A DNA stretch of 64,000 nucleotides from Lutjanus erythropterus (taxonomy: Eukaryota; Chordata; Actinopteri; Lutjaniformes; Lutjanidae), in contig CM034594.1 of the NCBI GenBank assembly GCA_020091685.1, positions 4,624,903 through 4,688,902 on the forward strand, given 5' to 3'. The translations under genes were made by a program, and so were the position numbers. Of the stretch, positions 10,700-23,030 are shown piece by piece. The notes under the pieces are model-generated. The model had not been told where the DNA came from and ran no database searches. It was given only the letters and a program-made list of their open reading frames with translations. Numbering within the stretch: position 1 is the stretch's first letter; the number at the start of each line of letters is the position of its first letter.

Positions 10700-11065
10700 G
10701 ATGAATTGTTAAGGAGTAGGTCCTGAATAACTGTCATCTGATGATTATTTAGATAATGATAAGTTACTAGACAATAGACTGAGAGATACTATACTAATAA
10801 ATCTTTGATTAGTAACATTAATTTAATATCTGTGAATCAACACTGACCATTTTTTTCATGAGTCGCTCCTGATTAACAATGAAACAGCTGCCGACACTTA
10901 TTAATTCCTAATTACTTCATCATTACTCTTTTTGTGCCCCCTCAAGCAAAGTGATACATCATACTGAGTAGTTACTAAGTAGTCCCTCATCAAGAAGTAA
11001 TGAGGCACAACTTAGCAACTACTCACATTTTTGGTTACTGTGTTGTAAAGTGGTACCCAGGATTT
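10700..11065. repeat. diverged repeat ending in a CTTTACAAC-type terminus
   Basis: AT-rich sequence with TTACTAAGTAGT and TAGCAACTACTCA segments ends near GTTGTAAAGTGGTACCC. The terminus and the inverted TTAGTTA-like motifs recall the foldback element in the c1qtnf5 intron. Diverged; borders approximate. Confidence 0.35.
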
Positions 11066-12819
11066 GTATCAGCTGTGGCATTTTATGTTTAAAGCCACTG
11101 TAATCTCATTATTGAATGTACATCGAAATTTACAGTAGAGTGAGTTTTTGGTCATAAATAATGAGTCATTTTTTTAAATTCAAAACTGATCTTTTTTCTC
11201 CAGCAAGAACAGCTGTTGTGGGAAATAAGAGCATCATTACATTAGTCTTTCTTTTTTTTTTTTTTTTTTTTTTTTTAAAGAAGCACAACATCTGTGATCA
11301 CGGCTTTGAGAGGTCAAAACAGCCCCTGCATGTCTTTGTTTTCACTGTGAAATGAAGGGCTGCCCTAAATAAAACTGCCTTGTTATTAAGCTGACCCAAT
11401 CACACTTTAGCTCAATGTTCACCAGCACCACCCACCAAACCGCCCAAAATGAATTCAGATTGTTCGCCAAGTGGTCCAAATTAACAGTAAATCCTCCAAG
11501 CTGCAGTTTATGGCTTCTTACAGGAAATTAGTGTAGCAGACCCAGAATGTGCTGATTCTGATGCTGCTAATTAAAAACATGTCTTAACTCTGCTGCGTCT
11601 CACTGCAGTCATAGCTCAGTGCCGCCACAGGAGCCCCCTGAAGCCCCTCCTCGCACCAGCCTCATGACTCAATTTCAAAGGAAAGTCTTTCCCATAAAAC
11701 CCGTGTTTTAGTGTTAAAGCACTAAGCAGACCCATGTGTTCAGTCAGAGCAGTTTCACTCTTTGTTCTCAGTGTGAGCGAACATGTAACAGCAGAATACC
11801 TCATGTCTAAACTGGAGGGTGTGTGCCTGTTTTCACAATCAATTATGTAATTTCAATAAATTGCCTCAATACTTGACAAAAACACACAGACCTAACCCTA
11901 AGTCATTTTGATCGAATGATTTACTCTCTAACTATTATAACAGCAGTTAGCAAATTGCAGACTGTGAACCAAATCCAGCCCCTCCAGCAAAAACATTGGC
12001 CCCTTGATTAAAGCTGAAGTTTTCACTAAGATAGTTTACAGCTTTTATACACAGTGTTTCACAAATCTACTGTAAACACCATAATATAAATGCAAGGGTC
12101 AAGTAAATCCTTGTAACAGCTGAATAAAGAAACATGCAAACCGTTGAAGACAGTTTGAAACATGCAAACAGCGATTGCTGGGACACTTAATGGACCTGAG
12201 CTGTCGTTACTGTTATTAAGTCCACCTGTGTTTTTCTCGCTCTAACAAGTCAAATCATCTGCTGTGCAACAAGTCCATTGTAGGATATTTCGGACCAAAG
12301 CGGTGTACGACCAACCAGCTACCCTACAGTGCACTGCCATGACCTGTTATAATGGCTAAAAATCTAATCTCATAGTTAAACTGAGAACATATATTTGCAG
12401 ACATGAATCATTTTCTGCCAAATGACTACATACAGTTAGTCTAAACTCACTAATGGAAACAAGAACATCACAGGCCCTGTGAGGCTTTGAGCTAAATGAA
12501 GCTCAGCGTAAGTTCAATCAGGAAGACCATCTTTACGTCTCATTCATTCCTAACTGTCCTTCACTCCCCCTCTCTCTTTACCCACTTCTTCTCAATCAGC
12601 TATCTACGAGCGTTCACTCTTTAAGTCACCCAACCAGTTTTAGCAACAATCTCCATCAGCCAATCATGTCGTTGTGTTGGTTCATTTACTAATCACAGCT
12701 TCAGTACCCCCTTTATACATGATGATGCCACAATGGAGTATAACCACCAAAGACTTCACATTTCTCTCAATGTCAAATAAATATATTTTGTACACTTAGA
12801 GCAAAGTCTCTCCTGATTG

Positions 12820-13655
12820 AAATGCTAATGTCATCATGCTAATCTTCCAAACACTGACTGTATAAAGATCTTCATATAAAGTGAAAAGTTCACAGTGACA
12901 GTACTAACATGCTGATATTTACCAGGTATAATGTTCACCGTCTTAATTTAGTGTGTTAGCATGCTAGCATTTACTAATTATTATATAACATAAAGTAGAC
13001 TACAGCTGGGGTTGATGGGAATGTCATTAGTTTTGCAGGTAGGCTGTTTGGTTACGATTCAAGAGTTGAACAAATACAAATATAAAATGATGATGGAGCT
13101 GTTGGAAAAGTTAGGGGACCACCAAAAGCATTAATCTGTCCTGAGAGGGACAAAGACAAACACTACTTGTTACTTTGTATGATCCCTTACCATTTATTTT
13201 GTATTGCTTGTTTTTAAACTGTGATTGTAATGTGTCTTAGAGTGCATTTAAATGCCTTTAAATAAGATGCATTATTATCATTATCAATATTATTATTATT
13301 AGTAGTAGTAGTAGCAGCAGCAGTAGTAGTAGTAGTTAGTGGTACTATTAGTATTACAAAAACAAAGTAACAGTCAAGATATTTCACTCGAAACCAAAAA
13401 TCAACCTCATGGTGGGGCTTGAGAAAATGTCTTAGGATCACCAGAATCATTAGGATTCATCCTCTGGGAACCTCGCTTGGCCTCAGCAGACTAATTCCCA
13501 AATTATCTTCCAGAGCAACTGTCAACATGAGCTCTGCAGAGTCGTCTGGTTCCCAGGCTACTGGGAATCATGATTGTACCAATTTGATTAGATATTTCAG
13601 TCCGGACCAAAGTGGTGGACAGACAGACTGAATGTCGCTGCCGTCCCTACATCCA
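12820..13655 (+). repeat. composite dispersed repeat (CAACCTCATGGTGG family)
   Basis: It contains TGTTAGCATGCTAGCATTTA, GATGGGAATGTCATTAGTTT, ATTTCACTCGAAACC, CAACCTCATGGTGG, TCATTAGGATTCATCCTCTG and GATATTTCAGTCCGGACCAA in that order. These are the parts of a repeat widespread in teleosts as I know it. A microsatellite has grown inside it at 13271-13352. GGATATTTCGGACCAAAGCGG at about 12283 looks like a fragment of another copy. Confidence 0.65.
13271..13352. repeat. imperfect trinucleotide microsatellite (ATT/AGT/AGC)
   Basis: Runs of ATT, then AGT, then AGC, then AGT again. Lies within the dispersed repeat at 12820-13655. Confidence 0.9.
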
Positions 13656-14699
13656 CCAAAACATGGTGACAGGATACAACCATAAAACAAACAAAATCAA
13701 TTTTATTTTGATTTCAAGCTGACAAACAAACATATCACAGGCTTATTCCCACTGTAATGCTCAAAAGCTTGCTCATGTTTGCACGTAATTTTTGACCCTT
13801 TTATTATACAAAACAACGTCCCGCTCTCAGGCTTCACCCTGTTTATCTTCTGTTTTCTTTTCTCCCACAGAGATTTGACTCAATGGACCGTGATCTCACA
13901 CTGGTCTACCATCTCCAGTTTTGGCACCGTTCTGGTCCATTTGGGGTCGCTGCTGCTCGATAACAGTGAAAAACATGTTTTCATTGGCCTGAATTCAAAG
14001 GAGCTGTGAAATAAAACCAGCTCAAGTTTAGCTTCCTTGCCAAAAAAAATATGAAGACCTTTTGCTTTATCAACTTAACACTGCCACTGAAGGATTACAG
14101 GGGAAAGAGGATTACTGTCAGAGTCCTGCCTGAGTGGAAGACTGATATTAGTGGGGAGATGCTATCTGGATGGAGCAACTTGCCTCATCTTGGAGGCAGA
14201 TAATGAAAACTGAGAGTAGAGAGAAGAATATGTGAATCTGTCTGCATCTGTTGATGTCTGAATTAGTCTCTTTTTTACCTTTATTTTCTGTCTTTTTGAG
14301 CAGTGGTGTCTTTGTGTAACAAAATGAGGAGGACAACTCATTTTTCAGCTGCACTTCATTTTGGTGACATTTGCATTTTTTTGACCACAGCCCTCTGAAC
14401 TCTCTGTGGCTGCGTCCTGGAGAGTTTCCCAAACAACTGTTATGCAACCTCTCAAACATTCCTCCGGTTATCATCCTCCCCATAACTTGTCTCATCCCCA
14501 TAAAATTTCCCCTATTCATATTGATTTTGTCAGAGTTTTGGGTATTTTTCTTTTATTTGTGCTGGATAAACATCAGATATTTTCCACTGTATCCTCCCTG
14601 TTCTCTGTCTCCTCCACCCTCAGTTCCTCCTCTCCCACCCACCCCACTTTCTAATTGGACTTCATTACCGTTTCCTCTCAGTTTTTCCCAGCCAGACTC

Positions 14700-14786
14700 T
14701 CTGGTTGGGAGGAATAGCTTTCACTGGACTCTCACCGTCACTCCGCACCAGCAGGAGCTCTCCAAGACTTCACTGTCACTATCTGG
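14700..14786 (+). other. possible 5' non-coding exon of c1qtnf5
   Basis: A GC-richer stretch (CACTGGACTCTCACCGTCACT and onward) ends in a good donor, CTATCTG|GTAAGTT, at about 14786/14787. It is on the same strand, 6.1 kb before the c1qtnf5 coding exon, whose own 5' edge is an acceptor. Nothing else links them, so this is only a candidate. Confidence 0.2.
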
Positions 14787-15414
14787 TAAGTTAGGTTTTG
14801 TTTTTTTTTCCCTGAACGAAAGCTGGTCTTTAGTGTTTGAATATCAGGTGAAATGTGCTCATGTCAGTCAGTATCAGTGTGCAGGGCCGACACACAGCTG
14901 AAGAAATCGATGTTGAGAGCAGAAGTACTGGCATTGTCCTCTCCTTCAGACCACCAAAGTGCATCATCAAGTATTGTGTGTACATATGACTGTTGAGCTG
15001 CATTAAACAGAAAACTTAGAGGCACTGACTCAAGTTCCTTACTTACAACTGAATCCTGCTTAAGTCAAAGTATTATGTCAGTAATTTGAGCAAAACATAC
15101 TTAGGCTGGGATTTTTACAATTTTTAAATCATGAACATTTATGTTGCACCAAACTTTTAAACTATCTTAAAATTAAGGATTAAATTTAAACCTCTCTTTA
15201 AACCTCAGTTTACACTAAACCTAAATTAAACTGAATTCTGTTGCACCAAAACTTAATACTGCTATTTAAACTGCGATCCAGTATTAACTTTAAACATACA
15301 CCTGAAGAAGTTTAACTTTTGGCTGCTGTTTTTGAGATTGATTGAGAAAATATTTTTTTGTGCTTAGCCATCATGACAAGGCTAACTAGGCTAGCCATGC
15401 TAACCAACTTTTTT

Positions 15415-15740
15415 AGCTAATGAGCAAACAATGTATCTTTTGTTAACATTTTGTTAGCTAGACAAATGTAATGCTTTGTAAACCTTGTAGGTAGCTAGTA
15501 ACAATATAGGTTTGTTAGCCTTTTTTGCCTTTTTTTAGCAAGCAAATAATACAACTTTTGTGTTTTTAGCTGGCTAGCAAACACCATTTTTGTTTTTCTT
15601 TTGTAGCTAGATAACAAACAATTTAACATTTTTTAGTTAGCTTGAAGACAAAGTAAAGTTTTGTTAACTTCTTAGCCAGCTAGCAAACAATGTAACTTTT
15701 TTTTCTTTTTAGCTGACTAGCAAACAATATAACTTACAAA
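15415..15740 (+). repeat. irregular minisatellite, ~37-bp unit, about nine copies
   Basis: Units of the form TTTTTAGCTGGCTAGCAAAC followed by AATGTAACTTTTG recur with AGC/AGT cores at about 15415, 15456, 15493, 15537, 15568, 15605, 15635, 15674 and 15711, at spacings of 30-44 bases. Units are diverged. No coding potential. Confidence 0.7.
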
Positions 15741-16009
15741 CAAACTACAAAATAGGGGAAATTTAACAGAATCTATATATTTACACCCCGTATTTACTTA
15801 CTTACTACTTTGGTTATGCAATTGCATCTCTGTATTGATTAAAGTATAAAATTTAAGTTTACATCACTAAACTTGGATTTACTAAACTGAGATTAGTTTG
15901 TAATTGTGCAGAGCTCTGCTTAATTTTAAACCTGAATGTATGCATTCTAAATGTATTATTCCTAAACTCTCAGATTTGAACGAATCCTAAATTGATGTTT
16001 GTTGGTCCA

Positions 16010-16290
16010 ATTTTCAAAAGTAAAAGTCATTATGCAACAGCATTTTTGTATATAGATTGTTGTTACTGATGGTTTCAAGAGGGAGACCCTCTTATAATCT
16101 AAGTTTATATAAAAAAATCTTAATCTGTGAAGTAAACAGCAACTAAAGCTGTCAGATAAATGTAGAGGAGTTAAAAATACAACAATTATCTAGGAAATGT
16201 ATAGAGTAGCAGAAAATAGAATACTCAAATAAAATACAAATAGGATTTTTAGAATAAATGTACTTAGTTTTAGTGTTTTCCACCACTGGG
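16010..16290 (+). repeat. dispersed repeat (stepwise AGTA-rich family)
   Basis: Contains AAATCTTAATCTGTGAAGTA, AACTAAAGCTGTCAGATAAA, then TGTAGAGGAGT and an end AATGTACTTAGTTTTAGTG with TTCCACCACTGGG. Parts of the same order occur at 29508-30185 and 45500-46640. This is a common teleost repeat as I know it. Confidence 0.65.
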
Positions 16291-19200
16291 TTTGGGCATT
16301 TTTCAACCAGATGGAGTTAAAGTAAATGGGCAGCTTTGCCTTTAACAGCCTGATATTGAGTTACAGTAAAAATGTGGGTAAGTGCACTCCAGCTGGTCTT
16401 AAGGCAATAGGCCAAACTTTTCCAAGTGGCTGCTTTGATTTGTGTCTTACAGAGAAATCAGGTCTCTCAGGCCATCCAGGTGAAATCACAGCTCCAGCTC
16501 AGTGATTCAGTTTTTGTGGTCTTTAAACAGTATATTCATCTTTTGAAGACATGTTTCTAATCATCTGGGGGGCTACTGAGGAGTGGTGGCAGACAGCTGT
16601 TCAGACTCAGTGTTTGTGCTCTTGTCTGCTCTCCTCCTCTGCCAGGAACGCTGACATGCATTTCTGTCTTCCTCCTCCTCTTTTCCCCTCCTCACTGTTT
16701 CTCCCTTTCTTTCTTCTTCTAGTCTCCCCCCCTCCTATGTCTCGCTTTTTTTTTTGTGGATGTAAGCACTCAGTTCCGATTAGACGTCCTGCAGATTGAT
16801 GACAAAAACTTTTTCTCATCATTGTCACACACCACAAACAGCAAGTTTTCATCAGTGAACCATACAGTTCACAAGAGGCTGGTAGTGTTAGACAGCTGAG
16901 TCCTCCTGCTCAGCTCATCAGTCCAGTTTATGGTCCTGTGACGCCTGTCCTGACGGCCAAACAAGCCCACAGTGGAGACGAGCTGGTGTCACTTCTTGAC
17001 CAAAAGCCCTGCAGGAAAAACACTGTGAGCAAGAGTACTGTAATACAAACATGCTGGATTTTATACAGGTCAGGAAGCAGAAGTACAGAAGCCCTGATAG
17101 GCAAGGGAGGAAAAAAAATGGTGATGCATTTTTTTTAATCCTAGTTTGTTCCAAATTTAAATAAAGTTTTCTTTCTAGCGTTTATGATTTAAGCGAGAAG
17201 TGAAAAAAGGTTTTTCCAGGATTATTTTCCTTAAGTTCCTTTGCCAGTTTTGCCTTTTTTAAAGTTACATTTTTCTGTGGATGGAGTTTGTGGGTCTGAA
17301 AAGTGAAGCAAATGCAGAAGTGCCTGCATTTTTTCTAATGGTCAGAAGGGGGAGACTCCATCGGTAGCAAATAGAAGTGAGATTACTCTTATGGCAAAAT
17401 GAATCTCAGTGGACAGTTTCCCAATGAATTTACGAAAGACCACAACCTCCAGGGCTGAAAAAGCAGACAGTGCCAAAAACTGCAGCTCCTCAAATGGCCA
17501 CTTGAAAGTAAGTCAACGCCTGCAGACCCCCACATTAAAGAAGACAACTTTACAGGAGAAATAAACATGTTTACAGCCTGAAACAAAAATATTTCTGGTT
17601 TCTATATGTTCCCCTTCATGATGACGAGGGGTAAATTTTTATACAAATCACCCATTTATAATTAGTTAGATCAAAGTTATGCATAATTAAGAAATTATTT
17701 TTATTTTATTTATTCGTTATTACATAGGAAAACATTAAAAGAAACACAATAAAATCAGTTCTTATTAAACGGGGCTGACTCAGTGAAAGCTGGTTTGCAG
17801 CAGGTTCCTGTTCTGCGGCACATAAAAGACAAAAATCACATCAGAAAACAGAGACACACACAAAAAAAGACAAACAGTGACAGACATTCAGAGAGGTGAG
17901 GACTTAAAATGAAGCAGACAGCATTTGCTATTTGAAATATGTAACAGAGGTTATTGTTCTAATATAATATGGGCTGTCGTTCCAGGGTTTGGTATTGACG
18001 GCATAAAAAAGTTAACTTATTTACTCAGATTCTATGCATATGGTGGTGTGCTGTTTACACAATGACAGTTATCTTAAAAATAGATTTAAAAAATAGCAAT
18101 ACATCATCTTGCTTATAGTATCACAATGCATTGAACCCTAACCTCTGTATCATGATACATATCATACTGCCAGTGCTGCCAATACTGTTCTTGCTGATGC
18201 ACAAACTCATTCTAAACAAGACTAAACGCATTCATGTCTTTTTTCTAGTTTTAGAATTTTAATTTTTCCATGCACTAAACTACTATGATGTCTGTATTAC
18301 AAGAACAAACACAAGGACAAATTATTCTGGAAAATCGTTTATTTCACCCGGCAAAATGTTTTGATCGGTTTCACAGATGAAAGCAAAAATTATGGCGAAG
18401 ATTGTCCTGGAAGACCTTTTTTCCCCCCCACACCTGTTCTTAAGTCATAAACACGGGAGACAAAACAATTTAGATCAGACTTAGAAAACGTATCACCAGA
18501 TTTTTTTTCCCTCGCTTGCCTCTCAGGGCTTTCATACAGACGAGTATAATTCGATACCTCTCATACTGCCCAGGCAGGGTCAGCTGAGGATTGAGCTTCT
18601 TGACTGAGCTTCACACATGAACAGGAAACAGAGGCAGACAGACAGTGAAAGAGAGAGAATTTGAGGAAGAACCATATGAGTTTTAGGCGTGATCGTGAGT
18701 AGTTTCTGAGTCGGCCCACTGGTATTCAGCGTCTAATCAAACTTTTATTGGACACACCTGTTTAGAAACCAAGAGTACCGTGAAGATATGAATCATCATG
18801 AATTCAGGAATTTGTATTATTTTTATCCTCATCCTGAATTGGAAAAACTGAGAATTTGTAATGACAAAGTCAAGAAACTTGTGTTGGAAATACATATTTA
18901 TGCACATGGACTTCTGATGCCAGTGACAGCTGAATGTTATTTAAAAGTTAAATCACTTTGGGATTGTACATAATGGTCTCACATAAAAGGCAGAACTCTT
19001 TTCTGTTTGATGTCGGTTGTTACAGATTTGTTTTTTAATGTCTGCCCATTTTTTTTCCGTTGCTTCCCACCATGAGTCTTCTCTGAAACAGAGCGTGCTG
19101 TTCTCAGTGTCATGACTCTCAACCCCGTTATTTAAGGAAGCTGAATCACCGGCTGGAACCAAAACTGCACCTGTGTTAATAAACACAAGTTCCACGTGGG

Positions 19201-19734
19201 TGTTTACATTACTGTCAAATCTAAGGAAAAATCTCCACTCAGGCATGTTTTAGTATTTTTAAAGCCATCAGATTTTATAAAGATTTCTACCTGATTGGAG
19301 AAAGACACTTTAAAAATGACATCTGTTCTAAATTACTGGTGATTTCCTGACAGTTTTGGCAGCAGTACCGAGCTCTAATGAACAATGCCAACTCAGTGAT
19401 GTAACATGATTATTTCAGTTTTACTTTGCACGCAAACCACAGAGGACTTTGTTGAAAAAAAACATAAAGTAATTTTATTAAAATTCATGTTTTTCCTCTG
19501 TTAATGCACACAAAGTGCTTGATTAAATATGTTTATAGACACTAGTAAAGTATTTAAAGGTCCACTGCATAAGATTTACAGGGATTTATTGGTAGAATAA
19601 AGCAGAAATGTAATATAATATCAATTCAAGTATGTTTTCATTAGAATATAATCACCTCAAAATAAGAAATGTGTTCTTGTCTGTTCAGAATGAGGAAGAG
19701 AGAGGGTGCAGTCCTCTTTCATAGTCTACGGTAG

Positions 19735-20216
19735 CCCAGAATGTTTGTTGTACTTGTTGAGTTTCACAGGAAAACGGCATTACATAATCTCTCAGACAGT
19801 TTAAGTGAATGGTGACCAGTTTTCAAACTGAAAAAACAATCAAAAGAAAAACATAAAATGCCTCCATACTGGTTGTCTGGTGTTATCCAAGTCTTCTAAA
19901 GCCCAAACATGCAAAGTTGACTTGAAAGACGTAATTTATATTTTATGTTTTTAGCCTAAATCTTCACTGTAGATCCTTAGTTTGGAGCCATGTTGTGTTA
20001 TGGTGTAGGCGTGCAAGTGAACAGCATGTCGGTGCTTTTAGAGACTTTTGGATTATGCCAGATGAGCAATATGGAGCCATTTTATGGTCTTTTTTGCATG
20101 TTTGAAAACTGGTCACCATTCACTAAAAAATTAAAAACTCAACCTTCAGTCGACACGAAGGTGGATGATGGTAGATAATGACTGAATTTTCATTTTTGGG
20201 TGAACTATCCCTTTAA
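19735..20216. mobile_element. foldback element FB1 with long inverted arms
   Basis: A 24-nt block at 19805-19828 (GTGAATGGTGACCAGTTTTC plus AAAC) is exactly reverse-complemented at 20100-20123, and the similarity continues inward for about 100 more bases (AAATGCCTCCATACTGG against GCAATATGGAGCCATTTTAT). The outer right end TGAACTATCCCTTTAA is the reverse complement of the start of the copy at 10173. No ORF of note. Confidence 0.8.
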
Positions 20217-20926
20217 ATCTAGCACGAGAAGTTTTCAATTGGTTATGAAATAGTCTCAATTTAATATTGATGCCACTTATATGACCTACATAAACAAATT
20301 AAACCATCAAGAGAATATCGACTATTTCTATATAGTTATTCTTAATGCCTGCCTCTGGGTCAGATTCTCCTTAAAATTAGGTGAAATGTCGGAGCGTGCA
20401 AAACAGAAGAGTCTGTCTTTACGTTTTCTCAGGCAAAGTTATAGTGAGCAGTTAGTCAGTTAAAAAGAGGCAGGAGGAGATTCTTCTTTATATAATTATA
20501 TTCTTGACATTATATTTTGTGGTTATTACAGTGAAAACACTGCGTTTGTCCACAGGGAGTCCAACATCAACAAAATATGAAATATCCTTGTAGCTGCTTT
20601 AAACTGGTTTGATACTGAAACATCTGTAACCCTGCACCACAGCATGTTTGACAAGAAAAGATAAACTGAATATTATACTGTAAGTCCTTAAATTATGTTG
20701 TAAAGCATTCATTTCAGTGTGTTTACACGAGCTGCTCACTGCTTCTGTAATCTGATCATGTTTGATTTGAAGTGATGTTTATAGTGGGTCTGTGGTGAAC
20801 GTTTGTTTAATCAGATCACTATTATCCCACTGTATGTAGTCCAGTCCAAACTGTGGTGTTACTCCCCCACCGGCTTGTTTGTAAACCGTAACGTCTCCAT
20901 GTTTCTCTCTCAGCCTTGACACTGCA

Positions 20927-21158
20927 ATGACCTCCCTCAGGCTGTGGCCCCTGCTGCACTCCCTTCTCGTCCTCCAAGTCCATCTGTCCAACCAGATAGA
21001 GGACAACAAGATCCCTCCCAGTCTGTGCACTGGTCACCCTGGTATCCCGGGCTCTCCTGGGGCTCATGGCAGTCCAGGTCAGCCGGGGAGAGACGGGAGG
21101 GACGGGAGAGACGCTGCTCCGGGGGAAAAGGGACACAAGGGGGACAGGGGAGACCCAG
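20927..21158 (+). CDS. c1qtnf5: c1qtnf5 coding exon 1 (signal peptide and first collagen repeats)
   Basis: An acceptor (TTTCTCTCTCAG, ending 20913) lies 13 bases before the ATG, so at least one upstream non-coding exon is expected. Donor CCCAG|GTGCTC at 21158/21159, phase 1. Encodes 77 residues and one base, ending ...HKGDRGDP. Confidence 0.93.
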
Positions 21159-22600
21159 GTGCTCTATTTGGTTATTCAACAAGAATATAAACACAGAACT
21201 GTTGATTTTGCTCCCATTTTTCATGAGTTGAAGTTAAAAAAAAAACAAAGATGGACATACCTGGAACACAGGGCAGGTCATGACTTTGCCCTCCTGGGAA
21301 AAAATGTTATCTGTAGACCTATGTGGAAAAGTCATTTTTCAGTGCCTAAATAAATGTCTTTTTTCAAGATCAAATGTCCATTTTAGAGTGTCCCTTTATA
21401 GTGACCAGTCCAAGACACACCTGTGCAGTAATCTACAGGAGAAAATATCGCTCTGAGATTTTACAAAAATTGTGAACAGAATTTGAGAGAAATAAACCTG
21501 GTAACACTTTTAAATAAGGCATACAAAAATTATGTAGTTACCAGAGAACGAGTGAGGAGCAAATGGAAAACTAACATGTAAGTTAACCATTAGTTAATGA
21601 TTAACGCCAAATTTTATAGTTACTAATGATTAGTTAATGAAACAGTGGGTAAGGAATGAATGAAGGACCAATTACTAGTTAACCATTAGTTAATTAGTAA
21701 CCAAATTCAAGTGTTGCTAATGATTAGTTAATGAAAAATGAGGGAATTAACTAATGGTTAACTTGCAGTTACTTCCTCATTTGTTCCTCACTTGTTTTTT
21801 CATTAACTAATCATTAGTAACTATAAAATTGAATTAGCGGTTATTTATAAATTAATGGTTAGCTACAAGTTAGTTCTTCATTCGTTACCAGGTAACAACT
21901 CAATTTCTGGGTACCTTAATTAAAAGATTTACCCTACACTTTTTGTTTAGAAAGGCTCTTAGCTCAGCTGGGAGCAAAAACAAACCGTTGCATATGTCAT
22001 TTTGTTGAGTATATTTATGTGTGAGTATATGATAAATGTCCTCAGTGGATGCTTATTTCTGTGCTCCTCTTCCTCCCAGGTGAGACAGGAATACGAGGCC
22101 TGACCGGGGACAGAGGTGACCCAGGACCAAAAGGGGAGAGGGGGGAGCCAGGGGAGTGTGCAGTGGCCCCCAAATCAGCCTTCAGTGCCAAACTATCCGA
22201 GGGCCTCAGTTTACCCCTAACTGTAGGCGATGCTGTCCGCTTCGACAAGATCGTGATCAACGAACAGGGCGACTACAACACAGAGACGGGGCGCTTCACC
22301 TGCAAAGTCCCTGGAGTTTACTACTTCACCGTCCACGCCACAGTGTACCGCGCCAGCCTCCAGTTTGATCTGATGAAAAACGCACACACAGTGGCATCTT
22401 ATTTTCAGTTCTACGGAAACTGGCCCAAACCGGCGTCTCTGTCAGGTGGCTCCCTGCTCCACCTCATCCCTGGTGACCAGGTGTGGGTCCAGATGGCTCT
22501 GTCAGAGTACAATGGATTTTACTCCAGCACCAAGACAGACAGCACCTTCACCGGCTTCCTGGTGTACTCAGACTGGAAAAACTCTGCTGTGTTTGCATGA
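20927..22600 (+). CDS. c1qtnf5: complement C1q tumor necrosis factor-related protein 5 (CTRP5)
   Basis: Secreted collagen/C1q-domain protein; in mammals it is made by retinal pigment epithelium and fat, forms trimers and higher oligomers, and is mutated in late-onset retinal degeneration. Coding exons 20927-21158 and 22080-22600 join in phase 1 to give 250 residues, close to human (243 as I recall). Order: signal peptide (about 1-22, [17 protein letters not shown]), short N-terminal segment DNKIPPSLC with a cysteine for oligomerisation, Gly-X-Y repeats (about 36-102), then a C1q domain with [20 protein letters not shown] and ending [18 protein letters not shown]. These match human CTRP5 closely. 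One collagen triplet reads AAP instead of G-X-Y. The start ATG at 20927 begins the signal peptide, 13 bases after an acceptor. It is convergent with rnf26. Confidence 0.96.
21497..21892. mobile_element. foldback-type repeat in the c1qtnf5 intron
   Basis: The ends CCTGGTAAC (21497-21505) and GTTACCAGG (21884-21892) are perfect inverted repeats. Inside, GTTAACCATTAGTTAA occurs at 21582-21597 and 21678-21693, and its exact reverse complement at 21747-21762. The element fills almost half of the 921-bp intron. Confidence 0.75.
22080..22600 (+). CDS. c1qtnf5: c1qtnf5 coding exon 2 (collagen end and C1q domain)
   Basis: Acceptor CCTCCCAG ends at 22079. Splicing restores a glycine codon (G|GT) and keeps the Gly-X-Y register ([15 protein letters not shown]). 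The collagen part ends at GEPGEC, followed by the C1q domain of about 145 residues. Stop TGA at 22598-22600, followed by an A run. Confidence 0.96.
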
Positions 22601-23030
22601 CATGTGAACAAAAAAAAAAAAAGTCATCTCCCTCTGCGGGAAATGAACCACAACCTGTTTTCTTACCTATTTTATTTTTCTAATTGAGAAGTTCTGGACA
22701 AAGACTAGTGAATAAGATGTGACGCGGTACATCTGTGTTTGTGTAAGAAGTAAGAAACACACCAGACGATGTTACTTGAATGGCACATACCGTACTGGTG
22801 AAGTGTGAGGAGGTACACACACGAGCAGTAATGTTTATTCACTGTCTGTTCCTCAGTTGCAGCCTTTAAACGGCTGCGACACTTTAATTCTTGTAACAGA
22901 TGTTGTGACAACGGCCTCCAGCCAACTCCAGGCCACAAAATCAAACAGCTTGTATGCTATTATTGCACTCCCGTTGATTTCTGCACAGTGAACATGAAAA
23001 AAATGAATAAATCATCAGATTTTTTAACAC
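22601..23030 (+). other. c1qtnf5: c1qtnf5 3' UTR with AATAAA at 23006-23011
   Basis: AATAAA lies 406 bases after the stop codon and is the first canonical signal. The ~430-bp UTR holds a 12-base A run near 22609-22622 and no other feature. Confidence 0.6.

Larger units (their letters stand above)
10560..20910. other. intergenic region kmt2a to c1qtnf5
   Basis: No exon of a known protein is recognisable, and no mfrp-like frizzled or CUB coding sequence is seen. It holds a 25-base T run at 11252-11276, dispersed repeats around 10700-11060, 12820-13655 and 16010-16290, a trinucleotide microsatellite at 13271-13352, a ~37-bp minisatellite at 15415-15740 and a foldback element at 19735-20216. About 17000-19500 shows nothing I can name. 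Confidence 0.6.

Noticed and set aside
14371..14901. 176-codon plus-strand open frame with hydrophobic and proline-rich parts
   Set aside because: Looks like T/C-rich non-coding DNA translated (runs of PPS, SLS). No recognisable family. The good donor inside it was kept only as a weak candidate for a non-coding exon.
18953..19246. 97-codon minus-strand open frame
   Set aside because: No similarity that I can recognise and no supporting splice sites or promoter.
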